A stretch of DNA of 64,000 nt from an uncultured Pelagibacteraceae bacterium (GTDB lineage Bacteria; Pseudomonadota; Alphaproteobacteria; Pelagibacterales; Pelagibacteraceae), in assembly GCA_902598015.1 (NCBI GenBank), contig CACJZT010000001.1, forward strand, positions 37,628 to 101,627. The letters run 5' to 3'. Below the pieces are notes generated by a model. The model worked only from the letters and a program-made list of their open reading frames with translations, was not told the DNA's origin and did not search any database. Position numbers and translations under genes: made by a program. Position 1 is the first letter of the stretch. Each line of letters begins with the position of its first letter. Positions 34,724 through 43,557 of the stretch are shown here, piece by piece.

Positions 34724-36285
34724 TATAATATTCTTGGCGCTATAAATACCAATAATTCATCTAGGTTATCAGAATTTGCTTTACCTTTAAAGAGGTTACC
34801 GATTACAGGCATATTTCCAATGCCTGGTGTTTGATTTTTGCTTTGAGATACTACATTTTTCTTAATTCCACCGATTACAACAATATCTCCATCTGCAACT
34901 AATAATTTAGTTACAATTTCCATTTTATTAATTGGAGGTTCATCTCCTCCAGCTGATCTATTTGGTGTATCATTATTTACTTTTATAGTTAAAAGAACAT
35001 TTCCATCTCCAATGATACTTGGTGTAACTTCTAATTTTAATGCAGCTTCTTTAAATGAAGTAGAGGTTGTTCCATCAGATGTTGTTTGATAAGGAATTTC
35101 TTCACCTTGTGTAACAGTTGCTAACTGATTATCTAAAGTAAATACTTTTGGATTTGAGATAGTTTTTCCCATACCCATACTTTCTAGAGCAGTAATTTCA
35201 GCTTTAAGAACTCCAGATCCTGTTCTTCTTAAAATGCCTATTCCGCTTGTTGCACCAGTTACAGGGAAATTAGCCAAACTATCAGTTGCAGCTCCTAGAC
35301 CAGCTGCTGTATCTAAATCAGTTCCAAATGCACTTCCACTACTAGTGCTTGCTGTACCACCAGATATATTGCCTGATCTATTATAATAACCACCTAATCT
35401 GGATCCAAGAGCTCTCTCAAAATCCGAATTAGCTTCAACAATAAAGGCTTCAATTAATACTTGTTTAGTTCTTATATCTATTTCTTTAACAACTTTATCA
35501 ACTACATCTAAATCTTTTTCTTTTCCTCTTACTATAATTGAACGAGTTGTAACTTCTTCTGTAATTTGTATTGGTGTGTAAGAACTATCACCGGAAGATT
35601 GTGTAAACAATTCTTCAATTGTTTGTTTAGCCTGAGCAGGTGTTATGTAATAAAGCCTAAATATTTCAGAATAAATTGGTTCAACACTATCTTCTAATTC
35701 CACTTTCTTTTTAACGGCCTGGGCTCTTTCAGACTTGTAAGTTTCTTGAGCTGTCAATGTTTCGGGTGAGTGTATTCTAATTAGGTTACTAGCTACATCA
35801 ACATCAGATGCAAAATTCTTCATATCTAATAAAGCCTGAAAAGCCTTATCCCAAGGAACATCAATTAACTCTGCTGAAATTGCTCCAGCGACTTCATCAC
35901 CAACTAAAATATTAATTTCACCAATTTTACCCATTAATTTCATTGTTTCTTTGTAATCCAGGTTTTTAAATTTTAGCGTTACTCTTTGTTTTAATAATGG
36001 ATATTCATCAGAGATGATTAAATAGTTTCTTTGAGCCTCAGATGATATTTTTTTTCTTTTGCCTAATTTTCTAGAGTCTCCTTCTAATGGCTTAGGACCC
36101 ATCTCTAAAGTTTTAGCAACTTCAGATTTTCCAGATTCGACTATGTTTTGATCTTTAATTAATGGAGTGTTGTGTTTAAAAGGCTTGTTATATTTTTTTC
36201 CAAATTGTGAGTTTGGACCACAAGCACTTAATAAAAATGCAAATAATATAACTAGAATAGTGTTGTAATATTTTTTAATAATCAT
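34723..36285 (-). CDS. pilQ: Secretin PilQ/MshL-like lipoprotein
   Basis: A 520-residue secretin. The signal is a lipobox LLSAC with Cys22, so it should be lipidated. A secretin/TonB N-terminal short domain lies near residues 100-160 (ITLKFKNLDYKETMKLMGKI). An N1-type domain follows, then the C-terminal secretin (about 290-520) with VTQGEEIPYQT and VIGGIKKN. It lacks the N-terminal AMIN domains of larger PilQs and is nearer MshL in layout. It forms the outer-membrane pore. Confidence 0.9.
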   Translation of the reverse strand: MIIKKYYNTILVILFAFLLSACGPNSQFGKKYNKPFKHNTPLIKDQNIVESGKSEVAKTLEMGPKPLEGDSRKLGKRKKISSEAQRNYLIISDEYPLLKQRVTLKFKNLDYKETMKLMGKIGEINILVGDEVAGAISAELIDVPWDKAFQALLDMKNFASDVDVASNLIRIHSPETLTAQETYKSERAQAVKKKVELEDSVEPIYSEIFRLYYITPAQAKQTIEELFTQSSGDSSYTPIQITEEVTTRSIIVRGKEKDLDVVDKVVKEIDIRTKQVLIEAFIVEANSDFERALGSRLGGYYNRSGNISGGTASTSSGSAFGTDLDTAAGLGAATDSLANFPVTGATSGIGILRRTGSGVLKAEITALESMGMGKTISNPKVFTLDNQLATVTQGEEIPYQTTSDGTTSTSFKEAALKLEVTPSIIGDGNVLLTIKVNNDTPNRSAGGDEPPINKMEIVTKLLVADGDIVVIGGIKKNVVSQSKNQTPGIGNMPVIGNLFKGKANSDNLDELLVFIAPRIL

Positions 36286-36724
36286 CCGCCTCTCTAACTT
36301 GATTGTTAAAATCTATGATCATAAATTTTCCGTCTTCTTTTTTAAAAATAGCCTCAGTTAATCTTAAATCAACAAGCTGAATTTTCCCCAAATATTGACC
36401 AAGAGAAAGTGTTAAGACTTCGCCACCAGAATTAACAATTGATATATAGCTATAATCTTTTCCAGATATAAGGCCTGCTAGTTTAAAATTATACAAACTT
36501 AACTCATTTTCCTGCTCATCTTCAGGTATATTTCCAGACATCGAGCTTGTTCCCTCATTTCCTGCAAAAGGATCATTGAGAGGAACCTCTTCATCATCTT
36601 CCATTTCTTTTGCAATTTCATTTACCTGTTCTAAAACTTCTTTCTTTTGATCATGGCTATCAGAAAAAGAAATCGTAGGTATTAATATTAAAGATAAAAT
36701 AATTAATATTTTAAAAAAACTCAT
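36275..36724 (-). CDS. pilP: Pilus alignment protein PilP
   Basis: A 149-residue periplasmic protein with a cleavable signal (ending TISFS) instead of the usual lipobox. An acidic linker with DPFAGN precedes a small beta domain (LYNFKLAGLISGKDYSYI...LGQYLGKIQLVDL), the PilP core that docks on the secretin. It overlaps pilQ by 11 bases and pilO by 14. It links the inner-membrane PilMNO complex to PilQ. Confidence 0.82.
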   Translation of the reverse strand: MSFFKILIILSLILIPTISFSDSHDQKKEVLEQVNEIAKEMEDDEEVPLNDPFAGNEGTSSMSGNIPEDEQENELSLYNFKLAGLISGKDYSYISIVNSGGEVLTLSLGQYLGKIQLVDLRLTEAIFKKEDGKFMIIDFNNQVREADDY

Positions 36725-37349
36725 CTGGCATTCCTACTATTGTTAACTCACCTGTTGCAACTATCGCTCCAGTTGAATCATTTTGTACTACACTTATTGT
36801 CTCTTTGTCAAAATTTAACATTTTCTTTTGCTTAGATACTGCTCTTTTGAACTTTATATAACCCAAGAAATTTCCTTTAATTTCATAGTCTACTGGAATT
36901 TTATAATATGAAACCATTTCCTTTTGAAGATTATTATCTGATTGTTCTGTAACTCCAACCTTTAAAACCGGTTTTGGTTCTTTCTTTTCTATTTTTGAAA
37001 TAACTAAACCATTGACTGCCGCGTGTTTACTTAAACTTTGGTAAAGATCTTCAACTTCAGCTTTAGAATGAAACAAAGTTGATGTTTCTTCAAACTTCGG
37101 TTTCATTTTTTTTATTGTTTTCTTTAAAGATATAATATTATTTTCAAAATCAACTATTTCTTTCTCTTTTTGAATTTTTTCTTGGTATTTTGCTTTTCTC
37201 TCATTAACCATCGGATTTAGGACTGCATAGTAAATAATTAAGAAGAGAATAATTGCTCCAAATCCTATTCCAAATTTTATAAGTGTCTTTTTATCTATAG
37301 TAGAAAATTTCTGTTTTAGATCGTCCATTGTCATGTTCTTTAAATCCAT
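36711..37349 (-). CDS. pilO: Pilus alignment protein PilO
   Basis: A 212-residue bitopic protein. One N-terminal membrane helix (GIGFGAIILFLIIYYAVL) precedes a coiled coil and a ferredoxin-like periplasmic domain. Position between the pilMN fusion and pilP, and this topology, identify PilO. It abuts pilMN by one base. It forms heterodimers with PilN in other systems; here PilN is fused to PilM. Confidence 0.85.
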   Translation of the reverse strand: MDLKNMTMDDLKQKFSTIDKKTLIKFGIGFGAIILFLIIYYAVLNPMVNERKAKYQEKIQKEKEIVDFENNIISLKKTIKKMKPKFEETSTLFHSKAEVEDLYQSLSKHAAVNGLVISKIEKKEPKPVLKVGVTEQSDNNLQKEMVSYYKIPVDYEIKGNFLGYIKFKRAVSKQKKMLNFDKETISVVQNDSTGAIVATGELTIVGMPDEFF

Positions 37350-39064
37350 TATACGTTCTCCAATATACAGGCAATTTTAAAGCCCTTCATAGTTTGTGAG
37401 CCTTGTTGTTCATTTGGCAAAGTCATACTAGCAAGGGATGCTTGGGAAATTAATTTTTTATTATTTAAATTGCTGATTAATTTTAATATATCTTGATCAC
37501 TAAATGCTGATCCTTGAATTATAACTAAATCTGAACCGTTATATTCAATTGAATCAAATTTAACTCTTTTGGGCACTGCTGAAGCAATTTGAGCTAATAC
37601 TCTAAAACTTATTGTTTTATTTGATTTAATTGAATTGCTTAATTCTAGAGATTTATCCATTAATTTTTTTTCTTTCATTATTTCATCAAATTTATTTGAT
37701 CTATCTTGATGAGTTTGAACGACTTGTTCATAACCTTCGACTTTTTTATTTAAGTCTGTAATTTGCCAGAAAGCAAAACCAAATAGTACAATATATATAG
37801 CTGCAACAATTCCAGCTATTCCTTTAAATGCAAAATTAGAAAACGCTTTAGCTTTTTTCTGCGCTATCATATTTTCTCGATTAGGAAGTAAGTTAATATT
37901 TTTTACCGCAGTTACAAATTTATAATATCCAAAAACATCAAGCTTTCTAAATGCTAACCCCATAACTGTAGAAAAGTAAGAAGGGTTACTTAATTTAGTT
38001 TCATTTTCTATTTGAGCAGGTATCTTAATTCCGTCAAATGGATTAAAAAGATTGTAACCAGTGTTAACCATATTTTTTCTAAAACTAGCTAAATAATCTT
38101 CTACATTTGGTAAGTTAGATGTAACTTTTAAATTTCTAATTCTTTTTTCATATTTTGTTTCAAAATCTTGAACAGCTTGTTTAACCTGAGTCATATATCT
38201 TCTAACCAAAGCATCCATTTCTTCTTGATTATTACTTTCAGATAAAGTTTTTCTGTCTTGAGCTCTTATAAAAATATCAGTGATGATTGGATTATTTTCA
38301 TAAAGTATCATTACATAATTTTCATCAAGTCCGAATTCTAGAACTGCTGTCAAATTTGAGTCTTCAATTGATCCAGCTATTTGATTGATTTGGTCTACTG
38401 CAGATTTTAAAGCAAAGCATTTAACATCGATGATTACAGCATTTAGTCCACCTTTTTTAATGATTGCTGTATAACTGTTAATGTCTGAAAGTTTTGAAGC
38501 AACAAACAAAATATCCATCGTGTTAGCTTTTTCATCTTTATTAATAACCTGATGGAATATTGAATATTCTGCTAAGTTATCTGTTAGTTGAACTAAATTT
38601 TCCCAAAGTGAGTCTGTATCAATCGCTTTTTTTAACTCTTCTTCTGTCATCAAAGGTGCAGTCACCACTCTAATGATCGCACTAGTGACTGGAATTGCTA
38701 TTGCAGCGTTTGTTGTTGATACTTTTGATTTTAATAAAGCTAACTTTAGTTCTTCAGCAATTTTATCTTGATTTTCTAAAACAGTGCCACCATCAGGAAC
38801 TCCCTCGAATTTGTGAACAAAAAATTTATCTAAAACCCATTGGTTTGCTTTATTACTTGATACTTGAGCAAGTCTAATTTCGCTTGGTGTCAATTCAACA
38901 CCTAAAATTTCCTCACCTTTTATTGAAGATTTTCCTAATCTATTTTTTAAAAGTTTACTAAAAAAACCCTCTTTCTTTTTACCCGCATCTGGCTTTGGTA
39001 CAGGTTTATCTGGTTCACCATCTTTACTCTTTTTCTTAAAAAGATTTGCAAAAGGATTTTTCAT
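37349..39064 (-). CDS. PilM-PilN fusion protein
   Basis: A 571-residue protein combining two usually separate pilus proteins. Residues about 50-385 resemble PilM, the actin-like ATPase (ILGVELTPSEIRLAQV, AIAIPVTSAIIRVV). NINLLPNREN at 389-398 matches the cytosolic PilN motif that binds PilM, then a membrane helix at about 411-436, a coiled coil and a PilN periplasmic domain. The N-terminal 45 residues are Lys/Pro-rich. The fusion would lock PilM to PilN at 1:1. It is transcribed first in the pilMN-O-P-Q-B-C operon. Confidence 0.88.
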   Translation of the reverse strand: MKNPFANLFKKKSKDGEPDKPVPKPDAGKKKEGFFSKLLKNRLGKSSIKGEEILGVELTPSEIRLAQVSSNKANQWVLDKFFVHKFEGVPDGGTVLENQDKIAEELKLALLKSKVSTTNAAIAIPVTSAIIRVVTAPLMTEEELKKAIDTDSLWENLVQLTDNLAEYSIFHQVINKDEKANTMDILFVASKLSDINSYTAIIKKGGLNAVIIDVKCFALKSAVDQINQIAGSIEDSNLTAVLEFGLDENYVMILYENNPIITDIFIRAQDRKTLSESNNQEEMDALVRRYMTQVKQAVQDFETKYEKRIRNLKVTSNLPNVEDYLASFRKNMVNTGYNLFNPFDGIKIPAQIENETKLSNPSYFSTVMGLAFRKLDVFGYYKFVTAVKNINLLPNRENMIAQKKAKAFSNFAFKGIAGIVAAIYIVLFGFAFWQITDLNKKVEGYEQVVQTHQDRSNKFDEIMKEKKLMDKSLELSNSIKSNKTISFRVLAQIASAVPKRVKFDSIEYNGSDLVIIQGSAFSDQDILKLISNLNNKKLISQASLASMTLPNEQQGSQTMKGFKIACILENV

Positions 39065-39190
39065 AATTTTATAATTTGAATTTTATCTATATACTCAACT
39101 TTTACTAGAATAAAAAGCCCGAGTAGTACATAATGAGTTTTTTTGAAATAAATTACTAAAAATTACTAATATTTATAGTATCAATATTAA

Positions 39191-40207
39191 ATGTTTGAAA
39201 AATTAGAAGAACTGGCAAAAAATAACAAGAAGATTTCTGATTTTCATATTAGAGCTGGTGCTCCATTAGCTTACAGACAAACAGGAGAGATTATTAAAGT
39301 ACAAGAAGTAATGGTTACAGCTCAAGATATAAAAGATTTATTATCAATGAACTGTAATGAACATGAATTGAATAAATTTGATAAAACGCACGAACTAGAT
39401 ACTTCGGTAACATTAAGTGGATTAAGATTTAGAGCAAACTTTTATAAAACAATAAAAGGACCAGCATGTGTTTGTAGAAGAGTAGAAAGTAAAATTCCTG
39501 ATATGGAACAATTTAATTTACCACAATCTCTATATGATATTGTGGATTTTCATAAAGGCTTAGTTTTGGTTACAGGTCCAACAGGTTCAGGTAAATCAAC
39601 TACACTTGCAGCAATTGTTAATGAAATAAATAAAACAAGAACTGCAAACATTATTACTGTTGAAGATCCTGTTGAGTTTATTCACCAAGATAATAAAAGC
39701 ATTGTATCTCATAGAGAAGTTGGAAAACAAACTGAAACATTTGCTGCAGCTTTAAAGGCAGCTCTTAGAGAAGATCCTGATGTAATTCTAGTTGGTGAAA
39801 TGAGAGACTTAGAAACTATTAGTTTAGCATTAACTGCAGCAGAAACTGGTCACTTAGTATTTGGAACTCTTCATACAAGTGGTGCACCTAGTACAATAAA
39901 TAGAATTATTGATGTGTTTCCACCTGAACAACAAGAACAAATAAGAGCTCAAATTTCAACATCTTTAAAAATGGTTGTCACACAAAGATTATTAAAAACT
40001 AGAGATGGTGCTGGTAGAGTTGGTGCATTTGAAATTATGAAATGTACTGCACCAATACAAAACTTAATCAGAGAAGCTAAAATTCATCAAATTCCTAGTA
40101 TCATGCAAACCGCAGTAAGAGATGGTATGATAACAATGGAAAAATCTTTAGAAGAATTGGCTAAAGCAGGGAAAATAGATCCAGGTGCTGCAAGATCAGA
40201 ACATTAA
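39191..40207 (+). CDS. pilT: Type IV pilus retraction ATPase PilT
   Basis: A 338-residue PilT of normal length. Walker A is GPTGSGKSTT (129-138) and Walker B VILVGEMRD. The C-terminal APIQNLIRE matches the AIRNLIRE retraction motif. It powers pilus retraction, as in twitching or DNA uptake. It is divergent from pilMN and starts the minor-pilin operon; its end overlaps fimT by 23 bases. Confidence 0.94.
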   Translation: MFEKLEELAKNNKKISDFHIRAGAPLAYRQTGEIIKVQEVMVTAQDIKDLLSMNCNEHELNKFDKTHELDTSVTLSGLRFRANFYKTIKGPACVCRRVESKIPDMEQFNLPQSLYDIVDFHKGLVLVTGPTGSGKSTTLAAIVNEINKTRTANIITVEDPVEFIHQDNKSIVSHREVGKQTETFAAALKAALREDPDVILVGEMRDLETISLALTAAETGHLVFGTLHTSGAPSTINRIIDVFPPEQQEQIRAQISTSLKMVVTQRLLKTRDGAGRVGAFEIMKCTAPIQNLIREAKIHQIPSIMQTAVRDGMITMEKSLEELAKAGKIDPGAARSEH

Positions 40208-40838
40208 AGGTTTTACATTACTTGAATTGCTAGTTGTTATCTCAATTGTAGCAATAGTATCGGCTGTTGGTATTCCAAATTTTATGGACTATAACAAAGA
40301 TAGAGTTTTAAGAGCTTCCACTGAAAAAGTTGTTAATATGATTAATTCAATTAACACTCAATCACAAAGAGGCTCTCTTCCTTTTGTGCAAGTTTACATC
40401 AAACCTAATGGTAGTAACTCAACACAAATTATAACAAGAGGATTGTCTAGAAGTGCTTACACTAATAGATTAAATAGTGGCAACCCAATGGATTGTTACA
40501 CATCAAGTTCATTTTGGACTTCAGAAGTAGATAATAAAACGTATGATGTTGCTATTCACATAGATAGGGAAAGCTCAATATGTTTTTCTCAAAATGGAAC
40601 ACATTACAAAACCTTAGGTAAAATCAAAAACCAATTAAGAGTTACTTTAGACGAACCTTCAAATGCTACTGATCAATATATTATATTGTGTACATTTGAT
40701 AACGCTAAAAAAAATGGTGGAAAGTGCCCTATTAGTAATGCTAAAGGATTAGAAAAACCTGCCTACTTAGTTGAATGGACAAGATTTGGTAATGTAAATA
40801 AATTTAAATGGAGTCGTAATGGTTGGACTAGAATGTAA
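40185..40838 (+). CDS. fimT: Minor prepilin, FimT/GspH type
   Basis: A 217-residue prepilin with leader MLQDQNIKG and mature start FTLLELLVVISIVAIVSAVG, Glu at +5. The region after (PNFMDYNKDRVLRASTEKVVNMI) fits the FimT/GspH family, which includes DNA-binding FimT in competence. It overlaps pilT by 23 bases and pilV by 20. It probably primes pilus assembly with PilVWX. Confidence 0.82.
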   Translation: MLQDQNIKGFTLLELLVVISIVAIVSAVGIPNFMDYNKDRVLRASTEKVVNMINSINTQSQRGSLPFVQVYIKPNGSNSTQIITRGLSRSAYTNRLNSGNPMDCYTSSSFWTSEVDNKTYDVAIHIDRESSICFSQNGTHYKTLGKIKNQLRVTLDEPSNATDQYIILCTFDNAKKNGGKCPISNAKGLEKPAYLVEWTRFGNVNKFKWSRNGWTRM

Positions 40839-41436
40839 ATTTTTTAAAAATCAGAAAGGGATAACCCTTATAGAGGCTTTAGTATCAACAGTTATAATAG
40901 GTATTGGATTTGTCGCTATTTTTCAGATGGTTCAATACTCTGTAAGATCTATTGACGTATCAGGAGAAAGAACAAAGTCAAATTTACTAATATCAATGGT
41001 AGCAGAAGACCTTATTTCAGAAAAAAACTCAACTTCTCCTACAAGTAAAGTTTCTTTTGTTGATTACTTGGTGTCTGAAGAAAAAAAAGGTAAAGCATCC
41101 TGGAATTCTGCAAGTTGTAGCACGGGATCATCATCCTCTAAAACTTTCACAAACACTTTAGATGCTAAAAAATATAAATGGGATAATAGATTTTCTAAGA
41201 GAAGACTAAAATGCAAGGGAGCTCATAACAGAAAAGCATTGAAAGTTTATGATATCTGTAACAATGCGGCAGCTGGAAATAGTTGTACTTATAATAATAA
41301 CAAAAACTATAAAGGTACAGGAATTTATGATCAGTGGGTACTTGGTAGAATGGAAGTTAATGTAAGTACTGGGCGTGTTGATGCATCTGGAAATGCAAAG
41401 CCAAAGAAAAAATATTTATATTTTCAAATTAAATAA
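40819..41436 (+). CDS. pilV: Minor prepilin PilV-like
   Basis: A 205-residue prepilin. The leader ends NQKG and the mature part starts ITLIEALVSTVIIGIGFVAI, Glu at +5. The EALV(S/A) motif is characteristic of PilV. Cysteines (CSTG, CKGA, CNNAAAGNSC) likely form disulfides. It abuts pilW by one base and overlaps fimT by 20. It is a predicted tip or priming subunit. Confidence 0.82.
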   Translation: MVGLECKFFKNQKGITLIEALVSTVIIGIGFVAIFQMVQYSVRSIDVSGERTKSNLLISMVAEDLISEKNSTSPTSKVSFVDYLVSEEKKGKASWNSASCSTGSSSSKTFTNTLDAKKYKWDNRFSKRRLKCKGAHNRKALKVYDICNNAAAGNSCTYNNNKNYKGTGIYDQWVLGRMEVNVSTGRVDASGNAKPKKKYLYFQIK

Positions 41437-42275
41437 TGAGAAAAAAGTTAAGTAATATTGCTGGAGTTACCTTAATTGAAATTTTAATTGGTATTGTAAT
41501 TTCTGTAGTAATGATGGCGGCAATGTTTACTTCATACAATGTTGTAAATAATTCTTACTCACAAGTAACTGATAGAGCAAAAATATCAAGCCAAGGAAGA
41601 GATGTTATTGGAATGATGATGAGGGATATAAGAAATGCAGGCTACAAATATTATGGTGACAATGTTAAAACAAATAATGAACATGCGCCCATAATAATTA
41701 CAAAGTCATCAAATTTTAATAATGACTGTGATAAAATTGATATCGTGTATGGCGATGTTGATTACAATAAAAACAAAACTCCAAAATATGTTTATCAAAG
41801 ATATAAAATTACATATCATTGCGAAAAATCAAAATTGCCTAATAAAAATGCTAAACCTTTACCTGGTGGTAAACAGCCTCCGATAGATGCTTTTGCAATT
41901 TATAAAACTAAAGTTATTTGGGACAAGAATGCTAATAACTGGAAAAATCCTGAAACAGACGGAGTTGATGCAACATATAAAAAACAACTGATCGCAGATT
42001 ATATTGAAGACTTAGTATTCATACCTATCGATGAAGAAGGAAAAATAATAAATCCTCCTCCAACCCCAACGAATGCAACAAAAAGTAAATTATATAAAAT
42101 TAAAACAATTGATATCGCTTTAACAGTTAGATCAACAAAAAATTTTTTTAGAAATATTAAAGCAAGATTTCAAGAAACATTAAATGATCAAACTAGAAAA
42201 AAAGTTAAGACAGATAGATACTTGAGAGAAAGTATTGTGGTAACAGCTCACGCTAGAAATTTAGGCATGCAATAA
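41436..42275 (+). CDS. pilW: Minor prepilin PilW-like
   Basis: A 279-residue prepilin with leader MRKKLSNIAG and mature VTLIEILIGIVISVVMMAAMF, Glu at +5. The following RDVIGMMMRDIRNAGYKYYG matches the PilW family (RxMxxDIRxAG). It abuts pilX by one base. It is part of the minor-pilin priming complex upstream of PilY1. Confidence 0.85.
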   Translation: MRKKLSNIAGVTLIEILIGIVISVVMMAAMFTSYNVVNNSYSQVTDRAKISSQGRDVIGMMMRDIRNAGYKYYGDNVKTNNEHAPIIITKSSNFNNDCDKIDIVYGDVDYNKNKTPKYVYQRYKITYHCEKSKLPNKNAKPLPGGKQPPIDAFAIYKTKVIWDKNANNWKNPETDGVDATYKKQLIADYIEDLVFIPIDEEGKIINPPPTPTNATKSKLYKIKTIDIALTVRSTKNFFRNIKARFQETLNDQTRKKVKTDRYLRESIVVTAHARNLGMQ

Positions 42276-42958
42276 TGAGAAAAAATGAAAAAGGTTTTGC
42301 ATTAGTTTTATCATTGGTATTAATGCTTGTTATGTCTTTGATGGGTGGAGCATTGATAGTTATTTCGGCAGGTGATCATCAAAGTAATAATAGAAGTGAA
42401 GATTATCAACAAACTTTTTATGTTGCTGAAACCGCTTTATTGGAAGGTGAACGTTATATTCTTAATCAGTTCCTTGGACCTTGGAATACTTCTACTCATA
42501 AAAGAGATACAGCAAAAAGAAATTTGCCAGCAAATCAAACATCTAAGTACACAGGAAATATGACGCAAAAAAATTATAACTCGAGATCTCTTGGAAGAGA
42601 TGATTATTTAAGTCCAAGTACTATCTGTTACAACTCATTTTCAGAAATAGATAAAGACAGCCTTAAAGTTGTTACAGCTGAGAGCTGGAACTTTGGAGTA
42701 ATAATAAGAGATAGTTTTTCCTCAAAAGGCGGAACAGTTGAAAAAGAAGAGGCCCAAAAATTATTAAAATATTATTATCAATTTTTTGTAACTAGAATTG
42801 GATCAGCTCCTTATAGAGGCTCTGGGTCTAGCGTTAAAAAAGGTGCAAATAACACAGGAAATGACGGTATGGCTTATAGAGTTTACGGGTGTGGCATTAA
42901 AAAAGAAAAAGATCCAATGGTGGTTGCGCTTGAAAGCGTTGTTGTGCTTCCAAAATAA
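42275..42958 (+). CDS. pilX: Minor pilin PilX-like
   Basis: A 227-residue protein with leader MRKNEKG and mature FALVLSLVLMLVMSLMGG. It lacks Glu at +5, as is usual for PilX/GspK-type initiators. The AETALLEGERYI stretch after the helix is a PilX hallmark. The position between pilW and pilY1 supports the call. It ends 59 bases before the 179-residue gene. Confidence 0.82.
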   Translation: MRKNEKGFALVLSLVLMLVMSLMGGALIVISAGDHQSNNRSEDYQQTFYVAETALLEGERYILNQFLGPWNTSTHKRDTAKRNLPANQTSKYTGNMTQKNYNSRSLGRDDYLSPSTICYNSFSEIDKDSLKVVTAESWNFGVIIRDSFSSKGGTVEKEEAQKLLKYYYQFFVTRIGSAPYRGSGSSVKKGANNTGNDGMAYRVYGCGIKKEKDPMVVALESVVVLPK

Positions 42959-43005
42959 ATATGTCTAAAATGGTTTTTAGAAATAAATTATCTTTAAAAA
43001 TAAGG

Positions 43006-43011
43006 TATAAT
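43006..43011 (+). promoter_or_regulatory. -10 box for a leaderless start
   Basis: TATAAT is followed by 6 bases and then the ATG at 43018, so transcription would begin about at the start codon. No -35 consensus is visible. This would give the 179-residue gene and pilY1 their own promoter apart from the pilin operon. Confidence 0.45.
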
Positions 43012-43017
43012 TAATTT

Positions 43018-43557
43018 ATGAAATTAATAACTAAAATTATATTAATTTTAATTTTATCTATTACTTATTCATATTCAGCATGTAACTTTAAAGCTGAGCT
43101 TGGAATTAAAAGAGCAGAGTTTGAATCAAAGGAAATTGTTGGTGCACCATTACCTGGAGAATATGAAAATTTAGATTTTTATGGAATATTAGCTGAAGAC
43201 ATTTGTCCTGAACAAAATTTAAAAGATATTGCTATTGAATACAAATTTTTAAATGATGAATTAATCGCAATTAATTTAATTGCTCTAAATGATGAAACAA
43301 ACTCTGTTTCTGAAAAACTTACCCTGATGAATTATATGAAGAAAAATTATGGTCAATTTGATACGACACAAAATCCCAAATCATTTACTGGTTATGAGAT
43401 AGTAGACAAATCAAATAAATTTATAGTTTATCAACGTATACCTAATGACCAAGGAGTTATTGACGAACAAATTTATATCTCAACTCCTAAACTAGATGAA
43501 AAATTAATGAAATATATGCAAGATATGGAAATGCAATTAATGAAGGATAGTCAATGA
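43018..43557 (+). CDS. Secreted protein of unknown function paired with PilY1
   Basis: A 179-residue protein with a signal peptide (ending SITYSYSA) and two cysteines (CNFKAEL and ICPEQN). The mature part is acidic and mixed alpha/beta, with a Met-rich C-terminal helix (KYMQDMEMQLMKDS). No family is recognised. It overlaps pilY1 by 4 bases and shares its putative promoter, so it may be a chaperone or tip partner of PilY1. It takes the place that PilE-type minor pilins have elsewhere, but is not a prepilin. Confidence 0.7.
   Translation: MKLITKIILILILSITYSYSACNFKAELGIKRAEFESKEIVGAPLPGEYENLDFYGILAEDICPEQNLKDIAIEYKFLNDELIAINLIALNDETNSVSEKLTLMNYMKKNYGQFDTTQNPKSFTGYEIVDKSNKFIVYQRIPNDQGVIDEQIYISTPKLDEKLMKYMQDMEMQLMKDSQ

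Noticed and set aside
42963..42980. CTAAAA/TTTTAG hairpin after pilX as a terminator
   Set aside because: The stem is only 6 bp of A/T-rich pairs with no T-run; it is too weak to call.
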